From Cristatella mucedo (lineage: Eukaryota; Bryozoa; Phylactolaemata; Cristatellidae): DNA of 64,000 nucleotides. A program made the position numbers and the translations under genes. The stretch is taken from the NCBI GenBank assembly GCA_009760855.2, contig WPIO01000091.1:126001-190000 (forward strand), in the 5' to 3' direction. Positions 12,881 to 25,100 of this stretch are shown in pieces. Position 1 is the stretch's first letter, and each line of letters opens with the position of its first letter. Below the pieces are notes generated by a model. The model did no database searches and was not told where the DNA came from. It worked only from the letters and a program-made list of their open reading frames with translations.

Positions 12881-13435
12881 AGCGTTTGAGTACGTTAGCA
12901 AATCCCTCTATGCCAGACGCAGCCACTCGATCGGCTATTCCTCGTGCAAGTTCGTTTCTCATGCGCGTAAGTTGTTTGAGCTCTAGTAATATTAATTTGA
13001 TATTTGTAACGTTTAATTTCTTACTTTCTCTTATTTTGTCTTATATTTGGCATTAGAGTGTAGTAGTCATTAGAGGGTTGATACTTCACGCACAGAGCAC
13101 TCTAATAATGTTAAAAACCATATTTAGAGGGAATAGAACAGTATTACCTCAGTAACGTATATCCGTAAGTTACCCCGAAAAGCTACAATGATTAAATGAG
13201 CGGTAAGCAGGAGAGTTTTCTATAGCTCACTCACAGCGTAAGCGTTTTTCGATGTTTGGACTTTGTCTGACGATATGAAATCGAAATCAACTGATTATTT
13301 ATTTCACTACCAGTCTAGAAGCGACATGTTACTCCCAGTAGTTGCTGTGTTCATGTGCACTCTCATTTACCTAACTGTGCATATTAAAACCATGCATTCT
13401 GTCGTTAATCGGTCGGCATTCTTTTCCCCAGCATT
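12881..13435. other. Intergenic stretch, nothing recognised
   Basis: AT-rich single-copy-looking DNA between a LINE-A fragment and the (TAA)n tail of the next LINE-A. No motif-bearing open frame. Confidence 0.4.
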
Positions 13436-13506
13436 TGTTATAATAATAATAAAATAATAATAATGCACTTGATACAGCACCCTCAGAGAATTCAATTTCT
13501 TTGCAT

Positions 13507-13724
13507 GATGCCACTAACCATATTTGAATGCTTACCCTGTGCTTGTCACCCCTAACCATGTTATTGATTTTTTTGTTTATTAAGCATGATTTTACTCACC
13601 ATTCAATTGCAAAGGGAAATGCAATTGAATGGTGAGTAAAATCATGCTTAATAAACAAAAAAATCAATAACATGGTTAGGGGTGACAAGCACAGGGTAAG
13701 CATGAAAATATGGTTAGTGGCATC
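13507..13724. repeat. Near-perfect inverted repeat, 105-bp arms, 8-bp loop
   Basis: The arms are 13507-13611 and 13620-13724, with loop AAGGGAAA at 13612-13619. By eye the arms differ at only two adjacent positions, far less than LINE-A copies differ from one another. It lies in the 3' UTR of a minus-strand LINE-A. The left arm replaces part of the normal 3' UTR, which suggests a fold-back duplication after insertion. Confidence 0.9.
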
Positions 13725-13825
13725 ATTCACAGTACCACCACGCATATGCACATGAACGACGAATCAGAGGGACCAACTAAATGCTGTCCTAAATAGGTGT
13801 CTTTTTAAGTTCTTTTTAAATATGG

Positions 13826-14368
13826 TCAAGACAAGGATGTTCTGACGCAAGTCGGGAGAGCGTTCCAGGCTTTGGGAGAATACGAACTAAATTCATCGTC
13901 TCCAAAGGATTTGATGTTAGTACCAAATTGTGGCAAACTTTTGGATTCCGAAAAGCTGGCTTTACGACGCTTGGCCTGATGCGGGAGTAAACCTGGGAGA
14001 TAGGCTGGAGCCAAAGAATGAACTGACCTAAAAGTGAGCGACAAAATCTTGAAGTCGATCCGTTGCTTGACTGGTAGCCAGTGCAGGTCGGCGAGAATTG
14101 GTGTGATACGACAACTGCGACGCTCACGACGGACGAGACGAGCTGCAAAGTTTTGCACCAGCTGTAATCGCTTAATTGCACATGCAGGTAGGCCAGCAAG
14201 CAGTGAGTTACAGAAGTCGAGACGGGATGTCACAAATCCATTAACTAAATTAGACGTGGCATCCTCATCTAAAAAATGAAGAATTTTAGCATTTTTATGT
14301 AGCTGAAAGTAGGCAGACTTGAATGAGGAGCTGATGCAATCTTCTAACGAGAGGTCACTTTCGAACAT
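13826..14368 (-). CDS. LINE-A reverse transcriptase C-terminal region (open fragment)
   Basis: A 180-residue open frame on the minus strand covers the region after the reverse-transcriptase catalytic core. It includes LQLVQNFAARLVRRERRSCR, then HWLPVKQRIDFKI, LAPAYLPGLLPHQAKRR and a PKAWNALPTCVRTS block, followed by a stop. This thumb/C-terminal pattern is characteristic of CR1/L2/Jockey-type LINE ORF2. The start lies inside the element, so the frame is only the tail of a longer protein. There is no polymerase core, so it cannot be catalytically active by itself. It is called because it has no stop or frameshift, unlike the homologous stretches at 32.7-33.2 and 47.7-48.2 kb. Confidence 0.75.
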   Translation of the reverse strand: MFESDLSLEDCISSSFKSAYFQLHKNAKILHFLDEDATSNLVNGFVTSRLDFCNSLLAGLPACAIKRLQLVQNFAARLVRRERRSCRITPILADLHWLPVKQRIDFKILSLTFRSVHSLAPAYLPGLLPHQAKRRKASFSESKSLPQFGTNIKSFGDDEFSSYSPKAWNALPTCVRTSLS

Positions 14369-14640
14369 GACACCTAGGTTTCGAGCTGACTAAACTGGAG
14401 ACATGCCGGCAGTGCCAATTTTGAGCGCCAGTCTTTCCAATTTCTGAACCACACTTAGTTTGCCATATCTAGTAAGTTAGTGTTATCATCGTTTAGTTTT
14501 AGAAAATTCGCTGCCCTCCAAGTGCAGACGTCATAAATATACATGCAGCAAGTGGGTCGAGAGAATTCGAGGTGCTCGGAGGCTGGGAGGGATCAAAGCA
14601 AATTGCAAGGTGTGTAGACGTTTCCTATGCTGCTACGCAA

Positions 14641-15190
14641 GTGTCGGTGAGTCCATATCACAGGTATATAGTATATCAGGCAATTGCATGCTAATAGTCG
14701 CAGCTATTGATCATGCCCAAGCTCTTTAGCAAAAGCAGTCACCGAGTCAGAGTTGTTGCTTGCAGTAGCATTTATGACTAGTGTACCATTTATTTAGCTG
14801 CAGTAGCATTTCTGTCTAGTTTTTCCATAAACCTTTTGTTTTTGTGCTACCCATGCTCCAATGTTTTTCAAGTTTCCCGGAGCTTAAAACCAAACGAAAT
14901 TGATGCTAAAGTAAACATAACAGTCCCACACTTTTTTAATAACGATAACTTTCAGCAGGGGCAGTACCGTAACTACCAAACTTAGTAGGATGTGGCCCTC
15001 CCCGATTATCGACCACTTCCGAAATTTGGGCTGGCATAGACTCGACGAGTTTCGGAGTTACGTCGAATAGTAAACAAATACCACTCTGCTTTGCAATTTT
15101 GTCCCCCAATTTGCTTCACAACTTTGTCATTATACTTCGGATCTATGACCTGTTGAAATAAGAAATAAGCCTAGCATGGTTGCAAATAAG
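14641..15190. other. Spacer between LINE-A and LINE-B, nothing recognised
   Basis: No repeat shared with the rest of the window and no frame with motifs. It may contain diverged LINE-B sequence near its right end. Confidence 0.35.
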
Positions 15191-15830
15191 AAATGATTTA
15201 GTTGCAATTGATTGGCTGCAAGGCAGTCTTCAAGTCCTAGCGGTTTGAGCGCGTGTCTTTTTTGCTAAAAGAGCTAGGGTGGATGCCGGTTGAGCAACGG
15301 ATACAGAGCAATGTTCTTACGCTGACCAACAAATCCCGCCACGGCTTTGCTCCTTCGTACCTAGCTGAACTGCTGCATCAGTTTCAGCCTGTTTTCGCCC
15401 CCTCAGGTCCTGTGTGGACAATAAATTAGCTGTCCCATTCCTAATCGCTTTAAGACAGTTCGCGACAAAAAGCTTTAGCTCAGCAGGTCCTCGACTTTGG
15501 AACTCGCTTTTACAATTCTTACACAACGACAACTACTCTCCCACTGCCGACTATCGCCCCCTTCGTTTTCACGGCTGGTCCTGAGCTGCTACTTCCATAG
15601 CAACTGCTCTCTTGACTCTGCAATGCTTTCCACTTTCTCGATGTTTGCGTGAGACAAAGTCTGTTGGCTACCGAAATGCGTACCGAAAGCCGCCAAGGCT
15701 GTGAGTGGGGGCTTCAGAAAACTTTCCTGCGTAACACCCACATGGTCTTTATGACTTTGTGGAGTTACAGACAGAGATATAATGCACAGGGTATAACAAT
15801 GCACAGGGTACAGCAACGTCGGCCAGAATA
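15190..15830 (+). mobile_element. LINE-B copy, C-terminal part of ORF2 and 3' end
   Basis: Plus-strand translation in pieces gives GWMPVEQRIQS, LTNKSRHGFAPSYLAELLHQF, then a frame-broken DNKLAVPF-type region and a tract ending near GATATAATGCACAGGGTA repeats. The same order occurs at 53190-53845 (+) and 40440-41260 (-). It is a second CR1/Jockey-like family, related to LINE-A at the VEQRI/VKQRI block but different downstream (a GPRLWNS-type block). Frameshifts and stops are present. Confidence 0.7.
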
Positions 15831-16109
15831 TGCATCCATCTGGATTCATGATGCATTCAACGTGGAGAAGAGTCGAATATATGCTTTTTGATATGGAAAA
15901 GCTTATATTTTCACTGTTATCCATTTTCTATTGCTTCTGGACAGGCAATTATGAGAGGATTACCTTTTAACTTTCTTGCTACGCTTATACCAATACGTTT
16001 TTATATACACCTGTTGTATAAAAATGTACAATTTTTTTTCGTTTCATCTCCTATTATTGCAATTTGTCCCGTCTATAGCTTACTTTTGTAGCTGATCTAC
16101 CGACAGAAT

Positions 16110-17160
16110 CTTGCTTAGTGCTTTTTTATGACCAGCCATGGCACAGGAGCTTCCGATGCCCCGACTTTTGCATCGAATGACGAGAGCCCGCTGGTCTTGC
16201 ATCGCCTGAGGGCCAAATTGATAAGCAGCCGCTGCTGCTGAGCGCTGCTTGCACAGCTGCTGCAGTCACTGTTCAGACCAAGCATGCACAGCAGAGGTCT
16301 CAAAGAGCATGCTCTGCCCTGCTTTCAAAGTAGCCACCGGTATCGGTATACCAAAGGATCACAACAGCTCCATGCCCACTTGGGGATACTTACAACTGCT
16401 GTGCGAGATGCATGCAATGCACCTTTTACAGAGAGAGGATGACAAACCGGACGAGTAGGGCAGACGACTGGTGCATGCATTGCCCAGAGATCTGTGAGCT
16501 CAGTCTGCTTGCCAGGCCATAGCTTGATGCAACCCCGGATCACGTGATTGTCGCCATCGATCAGATCAAGAGCATAAGTGAAGTGCTGAGAGCCTCAGGG
16601 CAGCAGCAGTGCCTGCAGCACCGGAAGTCGTTGGATTTTTTTGCTGTGCTTTGACTGCGAGAAAGCCATGTGCACCAACGGCCCTGTACAGTCCCTGGGG
16701 GCAGTGGCACTCGGTGACACAGTCGCTAAAAGTACCGAAAGCCGAAGCGTCTTTGAAGGATGCACGAGATGAGAGAGAGAGAGAGAGAAGAGAGTGAGCA
16801 CCTTCTTCTTCAGGGTGTAAATGGGAAGTCTGCACAGCTGCTTTCGGCCAGAATTCCGGTCAGCAACATCCGATCGGCTCGTGACATTCACCTGGACGAG
16901 CTAAGGACGAAAGAAGAAGAATGCAGTGGATGCTGCAAGCAAAGGCTTTAAAGAAACAAAGACCAAGGGCAAGGACTGCTATGACCACCTCGACGAGAGT
17001 GCTGCTGTCCAGCAAAGCTTGGCTGAGCAGCTGAACCTAATCAGTGCAGCATGCCTCAGCATACATCAACGGCATCACAGATTTGGCCACTGACCCGGAT
17101 TTCCTGGACCAGCAATCGACCTTGAGGTCGCGGCTGGAAGTGCTTTGCAGGAATTTTGAT
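16110..17160 (+). pseudogene. Decayed protein-coding remnant, helix-rich, unidentified
   Basis: Plus-strand pieces in different frames read like ordinary protein: LGILTTAVRDACNAPF near 16.38 kb, DHVIVAIDQIKSISEVLRAS near 16.55 kb, ESAAVQQSLAEQLNLISAAC near 17.0 kb, and after a frame change INGITDLATDPDFLDQQSTL to 17.14 kb. Composition suggests amphipathic helices such as those of rod or bundle proteins, but I do not recognise the family. Stops and frame changes rule out one intact exon; several exons with introns removed, a processed pseudogene, or simple decay are possible. A short GA-rich run lies at about 16768-16800. The remnant ends where the AT-rich island begins. Confidence 0.35.
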
Positions 17161-18371
17161 GCTAGTATTTTTTAAAATTGTAACTAGAGAAATTTGTAAA
17201 AGTTGCAAATTGTTCTAGTTTACTTCCAAGAATAATGGTGTACTTAATTCTCAATCGTGTTGCTGAAAATGTTATTGGTATATCAGGTAAATCAGCTGAT
17301 CGAACTATTTATAAAATTCTAGACCTTATGAAATTGTAAATAATGGCCTTCTACAAAGTATGACGTTAAGTTTTTAATGGTAACTCTGTTTTTTATAGTC
17401 TTCATTTAGGATTACACAGAATTACTTATTTAAAATAATTTGATATACGAAAACAAAACAATCGGTTGATAATTATACACAATAAACTTGTTTAAAATAT
17501 TTAAGAGTTCACAAGTTTTCCAAGCCTGTCACCATTGAACAGGTTACGTCTAAATATTATTTGTAAATGGAACAAGAACAGGAAACTTTTACTTCACTTT
17601 TAAACCAAAACTGGCAAAAAAATAATGTTGCCGGAAAAAGACTTTTTCCTGGCACTGTAAATAATTTTAGCGTATGATATATAGTGTTTAGTGATCAACA
17701 AATAATACTGGTGCTTTTTTTAGACTTAACTATGGACAATATTTTTGGCGTATCAGGAAGTTTTTAGTTTAATAACAAATATTTACGGACTTGCGTAATT
17801 ATGCTATTGATAATTTTTCAGTAAGCAAGTAATATTGCTTTAATGTTGATTTTCTTATAAGTATTGTGTAGAAAATGTTCTTTGGCTATCGTAGGAGAGG
17901 AAAACCAATTCAAAGTAATATCTCCATAAAAGAGGAGTGATTTGACATTTTAACAGATTCTCTAACTAATAATCCAAATTGAATAACAAATCTTGAAATA
18001 CAATTGAATCTGGAGATAAAAAAACAAAAAAGTATTAGGATGCAAATTTTGTTCCTAAAGTATCTACAGGAAACTATTTGCGAGATGATGATATAGATAT
18101 TAACGAATATCGATTAATAGACCTTTGCAAATGCTGTTAATTCCCCTAGTGATGCAACGAAGGACTAGGCAGATACTAAAACTATCCCGAAAACAGGGGA
18201 ACAATTATTGGGAGCGTTAACTGTTAAATGAAGTTGTAAGTTTTGAATGAGGAACTTTTTTTTTTTAGATGCGGTGTCAATACCCAACATAAAACCCTAT
18301 ATGGATTAATAATTTTATTTCAATTAGGATTTGATAAGCTATCGGTGAAATCCTAGATATGAACTAATAAT

Positions 18372-19330
18372 AATATTTCTAAAGAAGGTGATCCGTTATC
18401 CTAATGACGGAATAAATCTTGCTTATTTAAATAAAGTATCAGATCGAAATATCGAATTTATACAATTTAAAGAATGTGTAAAGGATGTCCTTTCCAATTA
18501 GGCCAATGTGTGCCTGTGTTTAGAGAAGTGAAAATTACTGAACTAACCAGGTCACGGGGGCTCCAGAAATTAGGAAGATATTTTCAGTTCCTAGCGATTA
18601 TTGGTTCTAGCAACAATTATAAAACTCCACCAGAGTTCGGCCGTTCCAGCTACTGACAAAAATTTGTTTTTCCTCATTTTCACATTGTATGGTGGGTATA
18701 CTCTTGAAAGTAATACAAAACTAATTAGAAAATTTAACTTTCAAAGCAACAGAAGATTTATTTCAAGGTTTTGGTTAATGTTACTTTTATGTCGCACTAG
18801 GATAGCATACTTAGGTGCTTATGTAGATTTAATTATTAGTATATGGTATAGAAATGTGTCTTGTCTTTTCGTAAAAAAAGAGCTATTTCGTAAACAATTA
18901 TATCCAAAAGTGGAAATGTGTTATCTGGTTCTCTAAATATGAATCAAATTTAATAAAAGCTTTGGGGATCCTATTGATTCTGGTTGATGCAAGTTAATGG
19001 AAAGTGTTATAAACTAACAAACACTGTTGCTAAAGTTTCAAGAGGAACTACCCTCTGGTGGTGGTATTGATATGAGAGGTTTTATGCTTGATGGACCGTG
19101 TAAAATCCTGTTAATTATAGTGATGCTAAAAAATAAAGATATGTTTTGCATAGTTAAAAGTTTTGCCAAAGCAACCTGGTGGAACTGTAAATGGAACTTT
19201 ACCAATCCATAGTCTGTGTTTATATGTGTTAGAAACTGGTATAGCACTATATTTAGACAACTAATGGTATAGGGACAGGCCAAATAATAAGCATATTTTT
19301 ACTGATATTATAAATATTAAAAATTCTTAA
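18372..19330 (+). pseudogene. Unidentified plus-strand coding remnants in AT-rich island
   Basis: Several protein-like pieces follow one another with frame changes: DGINLAYLNKVSDRNIEFIQ near 18.40-18.47 kb, an open run without ATG from 18601 to 18936 rich in aromatic and basic residues, and PKQPGGTVNGTLPIHSLCLY near 19.16 kb. They have the same strand and spacing expected of one or two decayed genes. I cannot match them to a Polinton capsid, ATPase or protease by eye. Position opposite the polymerase gene is the only context. Confidence 0.3.
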
Positions 19331-20589
19331 AAGATTATTTGGTAAAAGATTAATCTATTCATTGTAATATCTAGCTATGCCTGTTTGTACATTTTCTATT
19401 TAGAGCCCTCCTGTTAATCGTAATGGGGATGGGAGGTAAGTCTTGACTATTTTAATTAAAGTAACATATTAAAATACAGCAGCTATAATATTTGATGGGT
19501 GGTTTGATAGAAAAGAACTACGAAAATATATGTTTTAACATTTTATTGAAAATGAAAAAATTGATCTAGAAGATTATTGTTATTCCAATAATGATTATTG
19601 TTAGTTGAAGCAGGATATAAAAGGTTTTAAGTAATTCGAAAATATTACTAAAAGAGTAATTACGAACAACTCCATCTTATTTTTTTAATAAATACCACTG
19701 ATTTATATGACGGATGTTGTTCTTGAGAAAAAATAAAAACTTGTAGCAAGGTTCGCCTTTCTTAACAGGAATTTATTATAACTTAGAGAGTTGATAAATA
19801 TATAATGTACATATAGCATTACGTTAAAATGCTTTTGTTGAAAGATTCAAAATGGAAGGACAATAAATATTGATTATATTTAGAATAACGAATCTTGGTA
19901 ATAACCGTTGACCTTATTAGAAGTTTTAAGGTAAAATCATTTTTGCTGATAAAGGTATTATCTTGCAAATGATTCTGATCAAGTAGTATAAAAGGAGATT
20001 TCATCTGCAAACTAAAAAATTTGTCAATATAATAAATCTAATTAAGAGGATTTGATATATCAACAAAGCATTATAATTGCTAGTAAAATTGGAACACAAA
20101 ACCAAGAAGAATAAACGCTAATTAACATATAGATAGATTGATTCTTGATTTTATCCTCGTCATACATTTTTACAAAAAAGTGAGGTTGTTCCATCGACAA
20201 TAATAGGTAAGAAAATATTTATGGATCAAATTTTATGGATTAATGGAAAATTTAAATAATTAGTGGTTAAAGGCAATCTTTTGCAATTAATTAAAGATAA
20301 TAATTTATCGGGACACAAGTAACTGATTAGCAGCTTGGCAAATCTGTCAGAAGTTAATATAAAAAACCAACATTTTCAAAGATAATTCTACAAAATAAAA
20401 GATCATAATGAAAGTTTACTAGAAAGCATCTCAATGCTGTATGATGTATAATACAAGTATTTTATGGAGTAGGTGAAATAAAATAATTAATATTGGATAT
20501 TTTTTTATCAACTATTGATAATAAAACTACAATTAGACCTATAAAATATTGAAATGAGCGCACACCATTTTAAATATAGATAATATCTG

Positions 20590-21330
20590 CTGATGATATT
20601 ATAGTTTAGAAACATGATGTCATTTAATGGATCATCTAAATTTAGCATTTCTAATTTCCCTAATACAAAATGTTATGCTTATCGAAAATGAATATACTAT
20701 CCGTTTAGATTCTGTTGCAACTTTATAGATTGCTTTAGATCTCGCAATGGATTATAAACTTTTTTCAGATGCCCATTATATTTACTTATGCTTTTTAGTA
20801 TATAGTAATAATTTTAGAGGCACACTCCAAGTGCTCTCTATATGTTATTGAGATTGATATATTTATTAGAGTGAAATCATCAGCTCAAAATGTTAGCACT
20901 TTTTCACTATAGTTATCTAAAATTCTCCAATTCATCGTCTCTTTAAGGAATCATTCTAGCAAAATAAAACTTGTTCTGAATTTATCTCTCTCGTAATTAT
21001 TTTGGCTATCTCTTTTTTAGCAATCTGCTTTAAGCTGCTGCTGTTTCCTTGTTTCTGGCTCTAGTTTTACAGAATCATCAGGTACCAACTGCCTAACATT
21101 TATCCTTGACAATTTCAGAGATATCTATTTATCTTCTGAAACGGCTGTAATATTACGGTAAAGCAATGTAGGTAGCTGTATGGCAACTCAGTAGCATAAC
21201 CGGGCGATTTCACCAGACTGTCTAGAATTGCATTAACTTGTGCATTCGCTGTAGAATTTAAGATTTGCCGTTTACACTTTTATAATCCAGATTTAATTAT
21301 TTTTTTGTTCTTCAATGTCACATTCATCTT
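20590..21330. pseudogene. Convergent decayed fragments in middle of island
   Basis: On the plus strand near 20.61-20.85 kb there are pieces such as MSFNGSSKFSISNFPNTK and, in another frame, ALDLAMDYKLFSDAHYIYLC. On the minus strand near 21.1-21.0 kb there is a charged piece, RINVRQLVPDDSVKLEPETR. Both look like former coding sequence, and their meeting suggests the centre of a convergent element. No family recognised. Confidence 0.3.
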
Positions 21331-21892
21331 GATAAAAATTTGTTAAGTGATGTAATCAGTCCATAGCTGAAACATCTGAGTCAGTGTTTTTTTCATTCAC
21401 AGGCAGTCCCATTCTAGAATGGTTAAAAAGATAATCAACGCATGAATTTTAGTGATTAGCAGTTGAAGCCAAACTTGGTTTCAGTAACATCTGTAGTTGT
21501 TTGCATTACTATATAATTATAAAACATTTTCAGACTAAAACTTGAACCAACAAAATAAAAAATTAACTAAACCGATTAACATATTTGTAACAACTCGTTT
21601 TTAGTTTTAAGGGACTTTAATATTTTATCTGCTTCTGACAACGAAGTATTTTTTTTTAACTGCAGCATTCCATTTACGTAATCGCAGCGGTTTCTCACAA
21701 ATTTTCAATGATAATATTGGTGAATGAGCTATCTAATTCTAGAATAAGTTTATCTACCGTTTAAATGTCTAACAATAATTTTATCAACTCCTTTAAGTTT
21801 TTTGTAAACAAAATTCTAACTGCCATTTTTCTTTGATTGTTTTACAACTAAGAATTCAGGAAAATATCCACTCTATATAAACTGATAATTTT

Positions 21893-22105
21893 TTATAATT
21901 TATTATCTTCCTTTACATTATTGCAACATGTTTCCTTGTCCATGGCTACCATCATCGCTAATATCATCCATCTCACAAAACTCCTAACAGAGTCAGAATC
22001 GTCTTCTGGATTGTAATCAGGATTCTCCGAGTGTAAACCAGAATCGTAGTAATCTGTTTCGCAATAATCACCGACGACTTTCTCAGTAAAATTTCTCCAA
22101 ATTCT
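21893..22105 (-). pseudogene. Acidic/tyrosine-rich open fragment next to polymerase
   Basis: The minus strand reads about 70 codons, including DYCETDYYDSGLHSEN, then PDYNPEDDSDSVRSFV, and ends in a stop at 21893. No conventional start is evident. It lies directly downstream of the polymerase remnant on the same strand, so it could be its frayed C-terminus or a small separate gene. The Asp/Glu/Tyr-rich composition fits neither neighbouring LINEs nor the polymerase core. Function unknown. Confidence 0.3.
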
Positions 22106-22199
22106 TCAATTTTATATTCTTGGCTTACTGACTTACTCATAAATCTGAATATATTAGTAAACATTATATTTTCGCTTTTGCATCTATATCACTATATTA

Positions 22200-25100
22200 G
22201 CAACATTCAATGCACCTTCCAGCAGTCTCTTTTATTCTGTAGTGACCATAACTGAGTGTGTTTACTCCAAGGTCCTAACCAATTTCGTTTTGAGTCAAAT
22301 GCTGATAGTACTTTCTTAGATGGCATCATATACTATACAATCCATGATTTCTGGTTTGCTATCTTGTTCGGTTGCAATATATATCATACCCACCTTTAAG
22401 ACAATCAAGATAATCTGAATGAGACAAATAATTTCTTACTACTTCTTTCTTTGAGCCGTTTGCTTTATTTGCTGGTGACTTGACTTCTCTATTGCATCAT
22501 TATTTGCAATTGCTATTTGAATTGAATAAAGTTTTGGTCTTTAGAAATACCTTTATCAAGTCTAAAAGATTCTTCTATCACAATGACTTTGTCGTCTTTA
22601 ATGGAATCTTTTGATTTAGGATCAATTGTGTACTCTTCTCTAATATCACATCGTTAAATCTTCCGAGACTTCCTTTATTTTCTTTCATTATACTATCAAA
22701 TCCATCTATTTTCGCAACATCTTGGTTCTTTGGATATCCAGATAGATCAATATAACCTAGATAATCTGCAATTTCTTTATAAACATTATCTGTATTTATT
22801 TTCATGAAGAGAGAATCAGTCAGTGTAAGCAATCGTTTCTTTATCATCATAACAATCTTTAATCTTATTGAAGTAGAAATCTTGCATTTTCAATTTTGAA
22901 ATTTCTAGAACAGCAAATTCTAAAGAAATTGATTTAGTAAGATAAATATCTGCCTTTGTTGTTTCAACTCCTACCGAATCTTTGTTGAATAACCTACTAC
23001 CTTTAAATCTAGCAATTTTTACTCTTTTTGTCTGAAAATACAATACTATCGTCAAAATTTAAATCAAACATTTCAATATTTACTATCTCCCTAATATTCT
23101 CAATTGTCTTGCTAAAGACTGCATTATTCTTGAATTTATGATATTCTTTTTTTTAAATCTATCTTTTGCTACTTTCCATCTTGTAATATTTTTGAGAAAA
23201 ATACCCACTAAACCAATTACTTTGAGATAAACTCATTATTTTATGTATTTTAGGTAATACATTACCTCTACATAAAGCAAGATGCTAATTTCTAAAGTAA
23301 ATAATGAATTGTACTATTGGTTTCAAATGAATCGACAACTAGTTTTACTGCTTCACTGTCATAGTCAATCATTGTCTTCTTCTCGTCTTTAACCAAAGTG
23401 CTGTCTTGATATTTTGAATATTCTTCTTCTGTACTCTTTCCTCTTGATAGGTAGAAGCGGATATTCGGAATAGGGTATAATGTAACTCTTCTGGGCAATA
23501 CACATATCCACTTCAAAAGCATAAGCAGTTTCAGAATTTTGTTCTATTCTATATATCTTATTATTTGTAAAAGAGATAAATTGCTTTTGATCTGATAATT
23601 TGCAGTTGCTTGTTGGCAAGAATTGTGTCATCGCTGTTGCATATAAAGAATTAGCATCAACATAAAGCAAACTAACTCGTGTCCTTTGTATTATCATAAT
23701 TAGAGGCCATTTTCATTATTTGCTTTAACATGTCTGAAATATGCTTGCGTTATCCCTCCTCTAATATTACTCTTGAAGAAATCAAAGTGTTCGAAACTTG
23801 TTAGCAGGTCTAGTCTCACTTTTGAATATCTTAAACCGGCACGCCATGTTTAACCGGGAACAGTACAGAAAGTAGCTGGATCAAGTCCATCAATTTTCTT
23901 TGACAGTTGTCTCGAATGTTGAAACACATCTACTAGCGAAAGAACATCCATAGTAAGATAGATATCACCATACTTTTTAATGTATCTTCCTTAATTGGAT
24001 TTATTTTCGTCATGAAATTCCAAACATTGTGTGCACGTTGATATTCTTTCTCTCCAATGCAGCTATCATTCAAACTACTATACACACTATTTCTATCTGT
24101 TAATCTTTTTTCTTCTAACTTTGAAAATGACTCTACATATTCACATGGAAATATTCCTTTTGCTGCGACCAGTTGAAAACTTTGTATTTAACATAGACAA
24201 GTATTTTCTAGTGTTCTCTGAAGATTTACCAGACTCAACAACATTATTAACTAAATCTGCCAAATCATTATTCATCATTTGAAATTAATCTCTAAAAGCA
24301 AATGAGCCAATTTCAATATTTGTGTATTTCTCAGTGTTGTTCACAATAACATTTTGTTTAAATCTTTGATCATGGAACTCTTGTACTAGCAAGTGAGCAT
24401 TATATTCTTTTAAGTTGCGGATAAACACAGGATGTTTAAATCTTTCTAGATTAATGCTAACATTGAGATTTCCGCTTGCATGCTGTGCTCCTCTATACTT
24501 GTCAGCGAGATGATAATAATCCACAACTTTATTGTCATCCAAATCCAAGTTGCATAAATAGCAAGTAGTTGCGGAATCAAATCCATTGCTTTCGTTGTCC
24601 GTGATAGTACTACAATTTTAATTTCTCATATCTAGAAAGATTGAATATCACTCATTTCTTTTTTAATAGAATCGACTTATTCTAACAAGCTTTTCATTAA
24701 ATCTCGTACATTCCTTGCTCCATTAATTAGTGTAAAACTTCTTGTATTTCCACTGTAGTCTACAATTGTGTATACTCCAGAGTAGGGAATTAGTCTTCGA
24801 AAAGAAGCCCGTCGAATACTTGTATCTTCTTTTTTTCTAATTAGGTAAGTAGACATTCAAAATCAGCCTAAGTAACTTAAGGACACAATAGTATTTTTGA
24901 ATATTCTCTAAAGTAACATTCATCTTCACTCTATCCTTCCTATCTTTTGCTTTTGGCATTTTTATCCTCGATTTGCCGTCGTCATTTCCTTTCTTACAAG
25001 CAGCAATGTGTGACTCTAACTTGTGAATACAATCTGCATAGACATCTTTTGCAAGTCAATTGAGTGCCATGTCCTTTTGAGTTTATGCATTCACCATTAA

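Larger units (their letters stand above)
13436..14640 (-). mobile_element. LINE-A copy, 5'-truncated, with hairpin in 3' end
   Basis: Read on the minus strand, the right part carries the end of the reverse transcriptase, then the C-terminal domain, then a 3' untranslated region ending at a TAATAAT-type repeat on the left (13436-13465), which is the 3' tail. The same tail followed by GATAAAGCGCCCTCAGAGAA-like sequence marks LINE-A copies across the window. The 3' UTR is disturbed by an inverted duplication (13507-13724). The long uninterrupted C-terminal frame makes this one of the better preserved copies. Confidence 0.85.

Noticed and set aside
16760-16800. GA-rich run as a GAGA-type regulatory site
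   Set aside because: A simple short GA microsatellite within decayed coding-like sequence, with no promoter context.
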